The notes: a model not told the origin generated them from the sequence alone. 64,000 bases of DNA from JAFEBO01 sp044221315 (GCA_044221315.1 JBGAPK010000014.1:1-64000), one strand, 5' to 3'. Numbered from the stretch's first letter, positions 53,499 to 62,321 are shown. A program made the numbers and translations.

Positions 53499-55235
53499 AT
53501 GAGCCTTACCGCCGCGATGTTGATCGGACGCTCGGCGCTCACCGCCAGCCAGCTCGGCATCCAGGTCGCCGGCAACAACATCGCCAACGTCGGCACGCCC
53601 GGCTACAGCCGGCAGGTGGCCTACCTCGAGCCCGTGGGCGACGGGGGCGAGAGCGCCTCGCTCCGCTCCGGCCGGGGCGTCAACGTCCGCGATGTGCGCC
53701 GGCAGATCGATATCGCCCTGCAGAACCGGATGTGGAACGGGGCCGCCGACGAGTCCGCCGCGGGCCAGCAGTTCCAGACACTCTCCTCGCTCGAATCGAC
53801 CCTGGGCGAGCTGACCGACAACGACTTTTCCTCGCGTTTGCAGGGCTTTTTCAACGTCTGGTCCGAACGGGCCAATCTCTCCAAGTCCAGCAGCGTCGTC
53901 GTGCAGCAGGCCGGGCAGATCGCGGATTACCTCCGCAAGATGAGCAAGGACATCGGGTCGATCCAGACGCAGATCGATGCCCAGTTGGGCACCGGCATCG
54001 GGCGCGCCGACCAACTGCTCGACACCATCGCGAAACTCAACGTCCGGATCTCCACCAGCGAGGGCGGGCAGGGAATCGCCAACTCGCTCCGCGACCAGCG
54101 CGACCAGGTCGTCGGCGAACTCTCCAAGCTCATGGACGTGACCGTCACCGACCAGGCCGACGGCACCGTCAACGTGATGGTCGGCAGCACGCCTCTCGTG
54201 CTCGCCGGTCAATCCCGCGGCGTCCAGCTCGAGACAAAGCAGGTCGGAACGCAACTCCAGGTCTCGGTCAAGACAAAGGACAACGGCGAGGTCATCGACG
54301 TTCAATCCGGACAGATCGGAGCGCTCCTGAGCGACCGCAAGTCGAGCGTGCAGGACACCAGCGACTCGCTCAACTCGATCGCCAGCCAGCTCATCTTCGA
54401 GGTCAACAAGCTCCACTCCACCGGCACCAACAAGGACGGCCTGACAACCGCATCGGGCACGCTCTCCTTCGCGACCGCCGACCGCACGCGATCGCTGAAC
54501 GATCCCGCCAACGCCGCCACAAACACCCTGCCCTTCCAGGCCAAGAGCGGCGGCTTCTACGTCACCGTTAAGCAGTCCGCCACGGGCGCAACCCAGACCG
54601 TCCGCGTCAACGTCGATCTCGACGGCATCGACAACACGGGCGCGGCCGGCTTCGGCAACGACACCTCGGCAGAGTCGATCCGTGCGGCAATCGCCGCGGT
54701 TCCGGGCCTCGCTGCGTCGTTCAGCCCCGACGGCAAACTCCAGGTGAGCGCCCAGAGCGGCTTTTCATTCAGTTTCAGCGACGATTCGTCCGGCGCCCTC
54801 GCCCAGCTCGGTGTGAATTCCTTCTTCACCGGCACGGATGCCTCGACGATTGGCGTTCGGAGCGAACTGACCGCCGACCCCACCAAGCTCCAGGTCGGCC
54901 GCATGGTGAACGGCTCGTTCGTCGAGAACGGCACGGCCCTCGAACTCTCCAAACTCCAGAACAACACGCTCAGCCAGCTCAACGGCCGCTCCATCGGCCA
55001 GGCCTGGGCCGACACGGTGCAGGCCGTCGGCGTCGCGACAAGTGCCGCCAAAACCTCGTCCGCCGCCGCAACTTCCGTCCGCGAAAGCCTCGACGCTCAG
55101 CGTGCCAGCGTGAGCGGAGTCTCCATCGACGAGGAATCGCTTAACCTGCTGAACTACCAGCGCCAGTACCAGGCAGGGGCGAAGCTGATCGATATTTCCA
55201 ATCAGTTGCTGACGAGCCTGATGCAGATCATCTAG
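53499..55235 (+). CDS. flgK: Flagellar hook-associated protein 1 FlgK
   Basis: 578 residues, close to the E. coli 547. The N-terminal LGIQVAGNNIANVGTPGYSRQVAYLEP and C-terminal SGVSIDEESLNLLNYQRQYQAGAKLIDISNQLL are diagnostic. It forms the first ring of the hook-filament junction. ATG 53499 follows AGGAAG. Its stop codon touches the left arm of the family A repeat. Confidence 0.95.
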   Translation: MSLTAAMLIGRSALTASQLGIQVAGNNIANVGTPGYSRQVAYLEPVGDGGESASLRSGRGVNVRDVRRQIDIALQNRMWNGAADESAAGQQFQTLSSLESTLGELTDNDFSSRLQGFFNVWSERANLSKSSSVVVQQAGQIADYLRKMSKDIGSIQTQIDAQLGTGIGRADQLLDTIAKLNVRISTSEGGQGIANSLRDQRDQVVGELSKLMDVTVTDQADGTVNVMVGSTPLVLAGQSRGVQLETKQVGTQLQVSVKTKDNGEVIDVQSGQIGALLSDRKSSVQDTSDSLNSIASQLIFEVNKLHSTGTNKDGLTTASGTLSFATADRTRSLNDPANAATNTLPFQAKSGGFYVTVKQSATGATQTVRVNVDLDGIDNTGAAGFGNDTSAESIRAAIAAVPGLAASFSPDGKLQVSAQSGFSFSFSDDSSGALAQLGVNSFFTGTDASTIGVRSELTADPTKLQVGRMVNGSFVENGTALELSKLQNNTLSQLNGRSIGQAWADTVQAVGVATSAAKTSSAAATSVRESLDAQRASVSGVSIDEESLNLLNYQRQYQAGAKLIDISNQLLTSLMQII

Positions 55236-55394
55236 AGCAGCAGATTGGCAGAGCAGCAGATGGATCCAAGCAAAGGCGGGTCCGTCCACAATCGTCCGTT
55301 CTCCCCAGAATCTCAACCCCGCGAGAGGGTGATGAGAGTCTGGGATTCAGCAAGTCTTATCTGCTGCTCTGCCAATCTGCTGCTCTGCTGCTCT
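55234..55394. repeat. Composite inverted repeat, family A copy 3 with nested B
   Basis: The outer arms are a perfect 28-bp inverted pair (55234-55261 and 55359-55386; AGAGCAGCAGATTGGCAGAG is the first 20 bases). The inner B copy at 55304-55343 pairs CCCAGAATCTCA with GATGAGAGTCTGGG. It lies between flgK and the flgL promoter. Confidence 0.9.
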
Positions 55395-55403
55395 CCCTCC
55401 CCC

Positions 55404-55420
55404 CGGCACGCAACTTGCGT
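55404..55420 (+). promoter_or_regulatory. Sigma-54 promoter of flgL
   Basis: CGGCACG-CAAC-TTGCG with exact GG-N10-GC spacing (GG 55405-55406, GC 55417-55418). The predicted start falls about four bases before the flgL ATG. Confidence 0.78.
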
Positions 55421-55433
55421 CCGTGACTGACGG

Positions 55434-57491
55434 ATGAGCTTCTTCCCCTCCAGCATCGCCCGCGTCCCCAACATGTTGCTCAGCAACCTCTCGCTGGGCA
55501 ACATCAACCGGACGCAGCTCGCCCTGCTGGATGTGCAGAACCAACTCTCCACTGGCAAGGAGATCACCCGTCCCAGCGATGACCCGGTCCGCTACGCCGG
55601 GATACAGGTCATTGCGCGTCGGATGGCGCAGGGTCAGCAGATCACGCGCAACCTCAGCAACGCCGACGCCGCCCTCGGCCAGCTTGATTCTGCCCTGAGC
55701 GAAGTCTCCGACGTCGCCCTTCAGGCCAAGCAGATCGCCCTCGCCCAGGTCGGCGCAACCGCCTCGGCCACCGAGCGAGCATCGCAGGCCACAATCGTCA
55801 ATCAACTCATCACCGGCCTCCTGAAGACCGCCAACACGCAGGGCGTCAGCGGCTACGTCTTCGGGGGCAGCACCCCCGGCACCGCCCCGATGGTCGAGAT
55901 GAACGGCGGCTTCCGCTACACCGGCCAGGGCAACGGCCTGCTCGCCGATCTGGGCTTTGCCGACAGCGTTCCGATTACGCTCGGGGCCTCCGCCGCCGTC
56001 GGCGCGACCTCTGCCCGAGTCAAGGGTGCCGCCGATCTCAACCCGAATCTCACGACCGCAACCCGCCTCAGCGACGTCAACGGCGCCCGCGGCCTGGGCG
56101 TTTCACTCGGCACCATCCAATTCGCCTTCGGCGCTGGCCCGACCGCGACCGTCGATCTCACAAACGCAGAAACTGCCGGCGACGTCGTGACCAAGCTCAC
56201 CAACGCGATCCACCAATACGAGACGACCAACAGCGTCACCGTGCTGGCCGGCTCAGGCGTGACGGTCAACGGCGGTTCGATCCAGATCAATGTTGCCGCG
56301 GGAGGCTCCCTGGCCTTCAGCGACATCGGAACCGGCATCACGGCCAAGGACTTGGGCCTGAGCGCCGCCGCCTTTACGCCCGGCAACGCCAACGGCACGA
56401 GTCTCGATCCTCGCTTGACCTGGACCACGCCCGTCAGCGCCCTTGCAGGAGCCGGCGGAGCGCTCGGCAGCATCAAGGTCAGTAACATGGGCCGCTCGGC
56501 GAACGTGGACCTCTCCGCAGCCACAACGCTCGAAGACATCAAAAGCGCCATCGAATCGCTGAACATGGGGCTTCGGGTCCAGATCAACCCGCAGGGCACC
56601 GGCATCGACATTGTGAATGAGGTGGCTGCGGGCTCCAAGCAGGCGATGTCGATCGCCGAGGTCGCCGGCAACAACTCCACAGCGACGCGGCTGGGCATCC
56701 GGACCTTCGCCGCCACGACTCAATTGAGCGATTTCAACAACGGCAAAGGCGTGCAAGTGGTGGACGGGGTCATCAATCCCTCGAACAACACCGTCGATCC
56801 GGAGCTCAATTACGACTTCAAGATCACCCTGGGCAACAACGTCCCGGGCGCGGTGGTCAAGGTCGATCTCCGTCCGCAGGATGTCGTTAGCGTCCAGACC
56901 GTGCTCGCCCGCATCAACTCGGAGATCGCATCGCAGTTGCCCGGGCAGGGGCTTGTCGCGGGCGATCTTGTCGCTCAGCTCGCCGATGGCCAGAACGGGA
57001 TCACGCTCGTCCAGAACCCGGCGTTCGGCCTTCCGGTCTCCGTGACTCAAGCCAACAACTCGACCGCGGGCAAGCAGCTCGGTCTCGTGGACGGCCAGTA
57101 CAACTTCGGGAACGGCACTTTCTACGGCACCGACACCGCCCAAGTGCGCGTGGACAGCCTCATGAGCTATCTGGTGGACCTGCGGGACTCTCTCCAGGCC
57201 AACGACGTCTCTGGCATCCAGCTTGCTGGACAGAACATCGACCGCGTCAGCGGCACCATCACGGAGACCCGCGGCATGGTCGGAGGGTTTGCACAACGCG
57301 TCACGTTCGCCAAGCAGGTCGAGGACGACCGCAGCGCCGTGGACACCAAGGTCCGTTCGCAGTTCGAGGATGTGGAATTCGCCAGCGCCGCTTCGAGATT
57401 CAGCCTTCTCCAGACCCAGCTCACCGCCAGCCTCCAGTCCACCGCCGCCATGCAGAGCAGAAGCCTCCTGGATTTCCTGACCACGCTTTGA
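55434..57491 (+). CDS. flgL: Flagellar hook-associated protein 3 FlgL (long form)
   Basis: 685 residues, about twice the enterobacterial protein. The ends are typical: NRTQLALLDVQNQLSTGKEITRPSDDP at the start and DVEFASAASRFSLLQTQLTASLQ at the finish. The middle (about 170-560) holds repeated flagellin-like beta modules (SGVTVNGGSIQIN, TLEDIKSAIESLN), an enlarged surface-exposed region. It forms the last junction ring under the filament. It has its own sigma-54 promoter. Confidence 0.92.
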   Translation: MSFFPSSIARVPNMLLSNLSLGNINRTQLALLDVQNQLSTGKEITRPSDDPVRYAGIQVIARRMAQGQQITRNLSNADAALGQLDSALSEVSDVALQAKQIALAQVGATASATERASQATIVNQLITGLLKTANTQGVSGYVFGGSTPGTAPMVEMNGGFRYTGQGNGLLADLGFADSVPITLGASAAVGATSARVKGAADLNPNLTTATRLSDVNGARGLGVSLGTIQFAFGAGPTATVDLTNAETAGDVVTKLTNAIHQYETTNSVTVLAGSGVTVNGGSIQINVAAGGSLAFSDIGTGITAKDLGLSAAAFTPGNANGTSLDPRLTWTTPVSALAGAGGALGSIKVSNMGRSANVDLSAATTLEDIKSAIESLNMGLRVQINPQGTGIDIVNEVAAGSKQAMSIAEVAGNNSTATRLGIRTFAATTQLSDFNNGKGVQVVDGVINPSNNTVDPELNYDFKITLGNNVPGAVVKVDLRPQDVVSVQTVLARINSEIASQLPGQGLVAGDLVAQLADGQNGITLVQNPAFGLPVSVTQANNSTAGKQLGLVDGQYNFGNGTFYGTDTAQVRVDSLMSYLVDLRDSLQANDVSGIQLAGQNIDRVSGTITETRGMVGGFAQRVTFAKQVEDDRSAVDTKVRSQFEDVEFASAASRFSLLQTQLTASLQSTAAMQSRSLLDFLTTL

Positions 57492-57502
57492 GCGCACCAT
57501 TC

Positions 57503-57520
57503 TCCGGCCCAGCGGCCGGA
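57503..57520 (+). terminator. Short GC hairpin after flgL
   Basis: TCCGGCC-CAGC-GGCCGGA, 12 bases after the flgL stop, with no T-tract. It is a possible terminator or mRNA 3'-end structure ahead of fliW. Confidence 0.4.
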
Positions 57521-57647
57521 CAGAACGGATTGGATCGACAGACCCGTCCCGCCTCGGCCGCGGGAACCCTCGGGTGACAGGACGTCATCCGCCATGGAGG
57601 CGGAGCGCGATCCCAAGGTCAGAGGCCGGATTCGCGGGAGCGCGACG

Positions 57648-58100
57648 ATGGAAGTTCGCACCAGCCGGTTTGGGACGGTCAATATCTCGGACGACCGGGT
57701 GATCACGTTCCAGAAGGGACTGCTCGGGTTCGCCGAGTGCAAGCGCTTCTGCCTGCTCGAGCCGGCGGAGGACGCCTGCTTCTTCTGGCTCCAGTCGCTC
57801 GAAGACCCGGACCTGGCCTTCGTGGTCACCGATCCCATGATCTTCGTGCCCGAGTACTCGGTGCCGATCCGCCCGGAACAAATGGGCGAGCTCGGCCTGG
57901 TCAAGCTCGACGACGCGCAGGTCTTCGTGGTCGTCAACAAGATCGACCGCCAGTTGACGGGCAATCTCCAGGGCCCCCTGGTCATCAACACATTGAACAG
58001 AACCGGCGAGCAGGTCGTGCTCGCCGAAAAGCGTTGGACCGTCCGGCACCCGCTCATGACCGTTGGCGCAGCGCCGATGCGACGGGCGATGTCGGCCTAG
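57648..58100 (+). CDS. fliW: Flagellar assembly factor FliW
   Basis: 150 residues. SRFGTVNISDDRVITFQKGLLGF, FFWLQSLEDPDLAFVVTDP and the C-terminal NLQGPLVINTLNRTGEQVVL are FliW hallmarks. In Bacillus, FliW binds either flagellin or CsrA and so links flagellin level to its translation. It is directly followed by csrA and the flagellins. ATG 57648 has GGGAG seven bases upstream. Confidence 0.95.
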   Translation: MEVRTSRFGTVNISDDRVITFQKGLLGFAECKRFCLLEPAEDACFFWLQSLEDPDLAFVVTDPMIFVPEYSVPIRPEQMGELGLVKLDDAQVFVVVNKIDRQLTGNLQGPLVINTLNRTGEQVVLAEKRWTVRHPLMTVGAAPMRRAMSA

Positions 58101-58274
58101 TTCGGGATTCGGGTTTGCCCGAGGGCGACGGATCGCCCGAGGGCGGAAGCATGCACAAGCGCGGCGGCCAAACACAACGGGCTATTCGGCGCGACGAGCG
58201 CCGAGGGTCGCCACGCTCTTCCGGTTCTGTTCGCACGCCACAAGCGAGCTCCATAGACGGCAAGGAGGCTCTTC

Positions 58275-58631
58275 ATGCTGGTGCTCTCGCGTCAGCGCGA
58301 CGAAACAATCATGATCGGGGACGAGATCGAGATCACCGTGGTGGATATCCGCGGCGACAAGGTGCGGCTGGGCATCACGGCCCCCACCCGGATCGCGGTC
58401 CATCGCAAGGAGGTCTACGAGGCGATCAAGGCGGAAAACCGCCAGGCTTCCCGGGCGATGACGCCCGGCGCCGCGATCGGCTCGATCGACCCTTCGATCT
58501 CACCGGGCCCCGCCAAGACCATCAACACGTCGAAGACGGCAAGGCTCGCCGCGGGCCCGGCCCGACCGACCGAGCTGTCGATCACGACCCCGGCGCCCGT
58601 TCCGAGGCGCGCCGAGCCCAGAACCGCCTGA
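58275..58631 (+). CDS. csrA: Carbon storage regulator CsrA with C-terminal extension
   Basis: 118 residues; the first 60 (MLVLSRQRDETIMIGDEIEI, IRGDKVRLGITAPTRIAVHRKE) are standard CsrA, an RNA-binding dimer that blocks ribosome sites at GGA motifs. The remaining 58 residues are Pro/Ala/Thr-rich with no known fold. Bacillus-type CsrA has a short tail involved in FliW control, but this tail is much longer. AAGGAGG six bases before ATG 58275 is an ideal ribosome site. Confidence 0.95.
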   Translation: MLVLSRQRDETIMIGDEIEITVVDIRGDKVRLGITAPTRIAVHRKEVYEAIKAENRQASRAMTPGAAIGSIDPSISPGPAKTINTSKTARLAAGPARPTELSITTPAPVPRRAEPRTA

Positions 58632-58747
58632 ACCCCGCGCCGTCCCCGACGGCCGTCACCCGACCAATCGTCCACCTGTTCCGCACCGAGGATTACCGGC
58701 ACGACTGACCCAAGGCAGAACGCCGCTCGCAATCACGGAGGATTGCC

Positions 58748-60310
58748 ATGGCCCGGATCAATACAAACATCCCCAGCGTGCTCGCCCAGAGAAATCTGCG
58801 CAGCATCCAGTCCGAGTTGCAGACGCGCTTCGAGCGCCTGAGCACCGGGCTGCGGATCAACCGCGGCGCCGACGACCCCGCGGGGATGATCATCTCCGAG
58901 CGATTGCGCTCGAACATCTCCGGCGTCAACCAGGGGATCAGCAACTCCGACCGGGCCGCCAACGTCATCTCGACGACGGAAGCCTCGCTGTCGGAGGTGA
59001 GCGACCTGCTCAACTCGATCAAGTCCCTGATTGTCGCGAGCGCCAACACCGGCGCCAACTCCGACGCCGAACGGTCCGCCAATCAGCTCCAGATCGACTC
59101 CGCCATCCAGAGCATCACCCGCATCAGCGACACCGCGAGCTTCGGCTCGCTCAAACTGCTCAACGGCAGCCTCGACTACACCGTCTCGGGGGTCAACCCC
59201 AACGAGGTCGTCCAGGCCAAGATCTGGAACGCCTCCTTCGTCAGCCAGTCGGTCTACAACGTCAAGGTCAACGTTGTCGCCTCCGCTCAGACCGGCTCGC
59301 TCTTCTTCCGCCCCCCCACCAACGCCGGCACCATCCTCAGCTCCAGCACGCTCCAGATCGGCGGCACCCGCGGCGTCGAGACCATCGCCGTCACCAGCAA
59401 CACCTCCCTCACCAGCGTGGTCGCGGCCGTCAACAACCTGACCAGCCTCACCGGCGTCCAGGCCTCGCTCATCAACAACAACCCGCTGAGCGGAATGGTC
59501 TTCAGTTCGATCGACTACGGCAGCGACGCGTTCGTCTCGGTCAAGCGCCTCCAGGGGCCCGCCGCGGCCGCCGACTCTTTCACCTCCAATCTCTACAAAG
59601 TGGCCAACAACGCCCCGCCCCCCGCGGGAGCCCCTTTCGGCTGGGCCACGCTCATCTCGAACAACACCGTCGCCGTCGCCCAGCGCGACGAGGGGCAGAA
59701 CGTCCAGGCCCTCGTCAATGGCGCACTGGCCACCGGCGACGGCCTCAAGGTCAAGGTCAACTCGCCCAACCTCTCGATGGACCTGCAGCTCAACGCGACC
59801 TTCGCCACCACGGTCAATAACACCTCGAGCAACTTCGATATCACCGGCGGCGGCTCGCTCTTCCAGCTCGGACCGGATGTCTCCGCCCTCCAGCAGGCCA
59901 GCTTCGGCACGCCCAGCGTCGCCGCCTCCAACCTCGGAGGGGTGCTCGTCGGGAACACGATGCAGTTCCTGAGTTCTCTGATGACCGGCGGCACCAACTC
60001 CATCAATTCCAATCTCCTGAGCAAGAACTTCACGATCGCGAGCGACATACTCGAGAGCGCCATCGACGAGGTCAGCGTGCTCCGCGGGCGCCTGGGTGCT
60101 TTCCAGCGCAACGTGCTCGAGCCCAACACACGCTCGCTCAACAGTGCTCTGGAAAACCTGACGGCCAGCAGCTCCGCGATCCGCGATGCCGACTTTGCAG
60201 CCGAGACCAGCGCCCTGACCCGCGCCCAGATCCTCAGCCAGTCGGGCACCACGGTGCTGCAACTCGCAAACGCATCCAGCCAGTCGGTCCTTCAGCTCCT
60301 CCAGGGATGA
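58748..60310 (+). CDS. Flagellin 1
   Basis: 520 residues. N-terminal D0/D1 (MARINTNIPSVLAQRNLRSI, RLSTGLRINRGADDPAGMII) and C-terminal D1/D0 (IRDADFAAETSALTRAQILS, TVLQLANASSQSVLQLLQG) are typical; the variable centre differs from flagellins 2 and 3. The ribosome site ACGGAGG (58735-58741) includes a CsrA-type GGA. No sigma-28 element was found before it, so it may be cotranscribed with csrA, 116 bp upstream. Confidence 0.95.
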   Translation: MARINTNIPSVLAQRNLRSIQSELQTRFERLSTGLRINRGADDPAGMIISERLRSNISGVNQGISNSDRAANVISTTEASLSEVSDLLNSIKSLIVASANTGANSDAERSANQLQIDSAIQSITRISDTASFGSLKLLNGSLDYTVSGVNPNEVVQAKIWNASFVSQSVYNVKVNVVASAQTGSLFFRPPTNAGTILSSSTLQIGGTRGVETIAVTSNTSLTSVVAAVNNLTSLTGVQASLINNNPLSGMVFSSIDYGSDAFVSVKRLQGPAAAADSFTSNLYKVANNAPPPAGAPFGWATLISNNTVAVAQRDEGQNVQALVNGALATGDGLKVKVNSPNLSMDLQLNATFATTVNNTSSNFDITGGGSLFQLGPDVSALQQASFGTPSVAASNLGGVLVGNTMQFLSSLMTGGTNSINSNLLSKNFTIASDILESAIDEVSVLRGRLGAFQRNVLEPNTRSLNSALENLTASSSAIRDADFAAETSALTRAQILSQSGTTVLQLANASSQSVLQLLQG

Positions 60311-60381
60311 TCCGCCCGCGAAGAGCCGCCTATTCCGATTGAGCGGTAAGCGCCGGCGCCCGTTATCAATCCTCCCCTCCG

Positions 60382-60413
60382 GACCCCGACGGGCAGACCC
60401 CGCCGGGGTCTTT
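60382..60413 (+). terminator. Terminator after flagellin 1
   Basis: GACCCCG occurs twice (60382-60388 and 60396-60402) and can pair with CGGGGTC (60404-60410), which is followed by TTTGTGCTT. Strong GC stem plus short T run. Confidence 0.65.
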
Positions 60414-60496
60414 GTGCTTCTCGGACCGGGCGCGCGCGTCACTGCTTTCCCAGCCCGCACAGACGGACTCACCGTTTCACATCGCACCTCCGCCCA

Positions 60497-60524
60497 TAAA
60501 TCGCGGGAGAGATGCCTCCGATCG
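60497..60524 (+). promoter_or_regulatory. Sigma-28-like promoter of flagellin 2
   Basis: TAAA (60497-60500), 16 bases, then TCCGATCG (60517-60524), close to TAAA-N15-GCCGATAA. Leader of about 155 bases to the ATG. Confidence 0.5.
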
Positions 60525-60569
60525 CCTTGGGTCGCCGCGTGTTTTCGGATGGTCCGGAAGCAGCGGCTC

Positions 60570-60616
60570 CCCCGGAATGGTTTCCGGGGTGCGGATCCCG
60601 CCAACGCGGGGTCCGC
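60570..60616 (+). promoter_or_regulatory. Twin hairpins in the flagellin 2 leader
   Basis: CCCCGGAA-TGGT-TTCCGGGG (perfect 8 bp), then GCGGATCCCGC-CAA-CGCGGGGTCCGC (about 11 bp with one G-T pair). They could present GGA motifs for CsrA or stabilise the mRNA. Confidence 0.45.
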
Positions 60617-60685
60617 AAACGCAGCGTCCGCAATCGCCCCACCGGGGAAGCGGACCTCGCGGGCTCTCGCACGGAGGCATTCGCC

Positions 60686-62194
60686 ATGGGACGCATCAAC
60701 ACCAACGTTCAGTCATTGATCGCGCAGCGCGTCCTGGGGCAGAACCACCAGGCGCTGAGCACTTCTCTGGAGCGCCTCTCGACGGGCCTCCGCATCAACA
60801 GCGGCAAGGACGACCCGGCCGGCCTCATCGCCAGCAACAACCTGGGCGCCGAAATCGCCTCCAAGACCGCCGCGATCTCGAACGCCAACCGCGCCGATCA
60901 GGTCGTGAACATCGCGGCCGGAGGTCTCTCCGAAGTCTCGGGACTGCTCACGCAACTCCAGGGCCTCATCACCGCCAGCTCCTCGAGCGCCGGCATCGCC
61001 GACGCTGAAAAACAGGCCAATCAGCTCCAGGTCGATTCGATCCTCCAGACCATCGACCGCATCTCCAACAGCACTTCGTTCCAGGGCATCAAGCTCCTGA
61101 ACGGCAACTTCGACTTTAAGACCAGCGGCGTCCACGCGGGCGTCGCCGACTACAAGATCAACGCCGCGAAATTTGCCGGAAGCATGAATGTGGATGTTCT
61201 GGTCACAGGCTCCGCCCAGCAGGGAGGCATGTTCCTCTCCTTCGGCGCCGCGGCCATCGACCTGGGTACGGGCAGCAGCTACACCATCGAGGTGGGCGGC
61301 TCTTCCGGGTCACGCCAGCTCACGTTCAGTTCGGGCACGACGCTCGTGAACATCGCCGCCGCGATCAATAGCTTCTCAAGCATCACGGGAGTCGATGCCA
61401 AGGTCTCGGGCACCGGCATCAAGCTCAACGCCGTCGACTTCGGCTCTTCCGACTTCGTCAGCCTCAAAGTTGTCAACGCCGGCACCATCGCCAGCGGCGG
61501 GCAGCAGGGCGTCTACGACCTCCAGGCGGCCAACGCCAACGCCTCGCAGACCACGCGACGCGCAACCTTTGCGGGTACGAATAACACGATCACCAACAAG
61601 GGTCTGGACGTCAAGGCAACCATCAACGGCGTCGCCGCGACCACCGACGGCAAGACCGCCCGCATCAACACCGACTTCCTCGACGTCGAGACGACCCTGA
61701 CAACCGGCCAGTCTCAGACACTGGGCGCCGTGGGCACCCACGCCCTCTCGATCACGGGAGGCGGGGCGACCTTCCAGCTCGCGGGCAACGTGGACATCGC
61801 CGGCAGAGTGTCGGTGGGTATCCAATCCATGGCCTCGACGCAGCTGGGCAACGCCACGGTCGGATACCTGAACGCTCTCGCGAGCGGCCAGGCGAACAAC
61901 CTGGTGACCGGCAACGCAGAAACCGCGCAGAAGATTGTCGGTGAAGCCATCACGCAGGTCAGCTCGCTTGCGGGGCGCCTGGGAGCATTCCAGTCCAACA
62001 CGATCGGTGCCACGGTGCGAAGCCTGGGGGTTGCTGTCGAGAACGCGACGGCGGCCCAATCGATCATCCGTGACGCCGACTTCGCCACCGAGACCGCAGG
62101 ATTGACCCGATCGCAGATTCTGGTCAACGCCTCGACCAACGTGCTCGGCCTGGCGAATCAGTCGCCCCAGTCCGTTCTTCAGCTGCTCGGCTAA
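60686..62194 (+). CDS. Flagellin 2
   Basis: 502 residues. N-terminus MGRINTNVQSLIAQRVLGQN, the conserved NANRADQVVNIA, and C-terminus DADFATETAGLTRSQILVNA, QSPQSVLQLLG. It is far closer to flagellin 3 than to flagellin 1, including the central region (LVTGSAQQGGMFLSFGAAAI), so the two arose by recent duplication. ATG 60686 follows ACGGAGG with eight bases between; the longer frame to 60512 covers the structured leader only. Confidence 0.95.
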   Translation: MGRINTNVQSLIAQRVLGQNHQALSTSLERLSTGLRINSGKDDPAGLIASNNLGAEIASKTAAISNANRADQVVNIAAGGLSEVSGLLTQLQGLITASSSSAGIADAEKQANQLQVDSILQTIDRISNSTSFQGIKLLNGNFDFKTSGVHAGVADYKINAAKFAGSMNVDVLVTGSAQQGGMFLSFGAAAIDLGTGSSYTIEVGGSSGSRQLTFSSGTTLVNIAAAINSFSSITGVDAKVSGTGIKLNAVDFGSSDFVSLKVVNAGTIASGGQQGVYDLQAANANASQTTRRATFAGTNNTITNKGLDVKATINGVAATTDGKTARINTDFLDVETTLTTGQSQTLGAVGTHALSITGGGATFQLAGNVDIAGRVSVGIQSMASTQLGNATVGYLNALASGQANNLVTGNAETAQKIVGEAITQVSSLAGRLGAFQSNTIGATVRSLGVAVENATAAQSIIRDADFATETAGLTRSQILVNASTNVLGLANQSPQSVLQLLG

Positions 62195-62227
62195 AGCGAG
62201 CAATCACAAGTAGTTGCCATCCTTCTT

Positions 62228-62258
62228 GCCGGCCCCGGACTTGTTCCCCGGGGCCGGC
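62228..62258 (+). terminator. Terminator after flagellin 2
   Basis: Perfect 11-bp stem GCCGGCCCCGG / CCGGGGCCGGC with a nine-base loop, 33 bases after the stop. It is followed by TCTCC, not a clean T run. Confidence 0.7.
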
Positions 62259-62321
62259 TCTCCATTGGCAGAGCGCGTTCTTTGCGCTACAGGTTTTTGG
62301 ACTCTTTTTTATGAGACGGCT

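Larger units (their letters stand above)
60311..60685. other. 375-bp region between flagellins 1 and 2: terminator, promoter, structured leader
   Basis: In order it holds the terminator (60382-60413), a sigma-28-like element (60497-60524) and two perfect or near-perfect hairpins (60570-60589 and 60591-60616) in the flagellin 2 leader. No gene. Confidence 0.6.

Noticed and set aside
58696..58720. Possible sigma-54 site before flagellin 1 (CCGGCACG)
   Set aside because: The -24 half matches but ten bases later the sequence is CC, not GC; no -12 half.
58733..60604. Minus-strand open frame of 623 codons
   Set aside because: Antisense to flagellin 1; Gly/Val/Asp-rich shadow without start signal.
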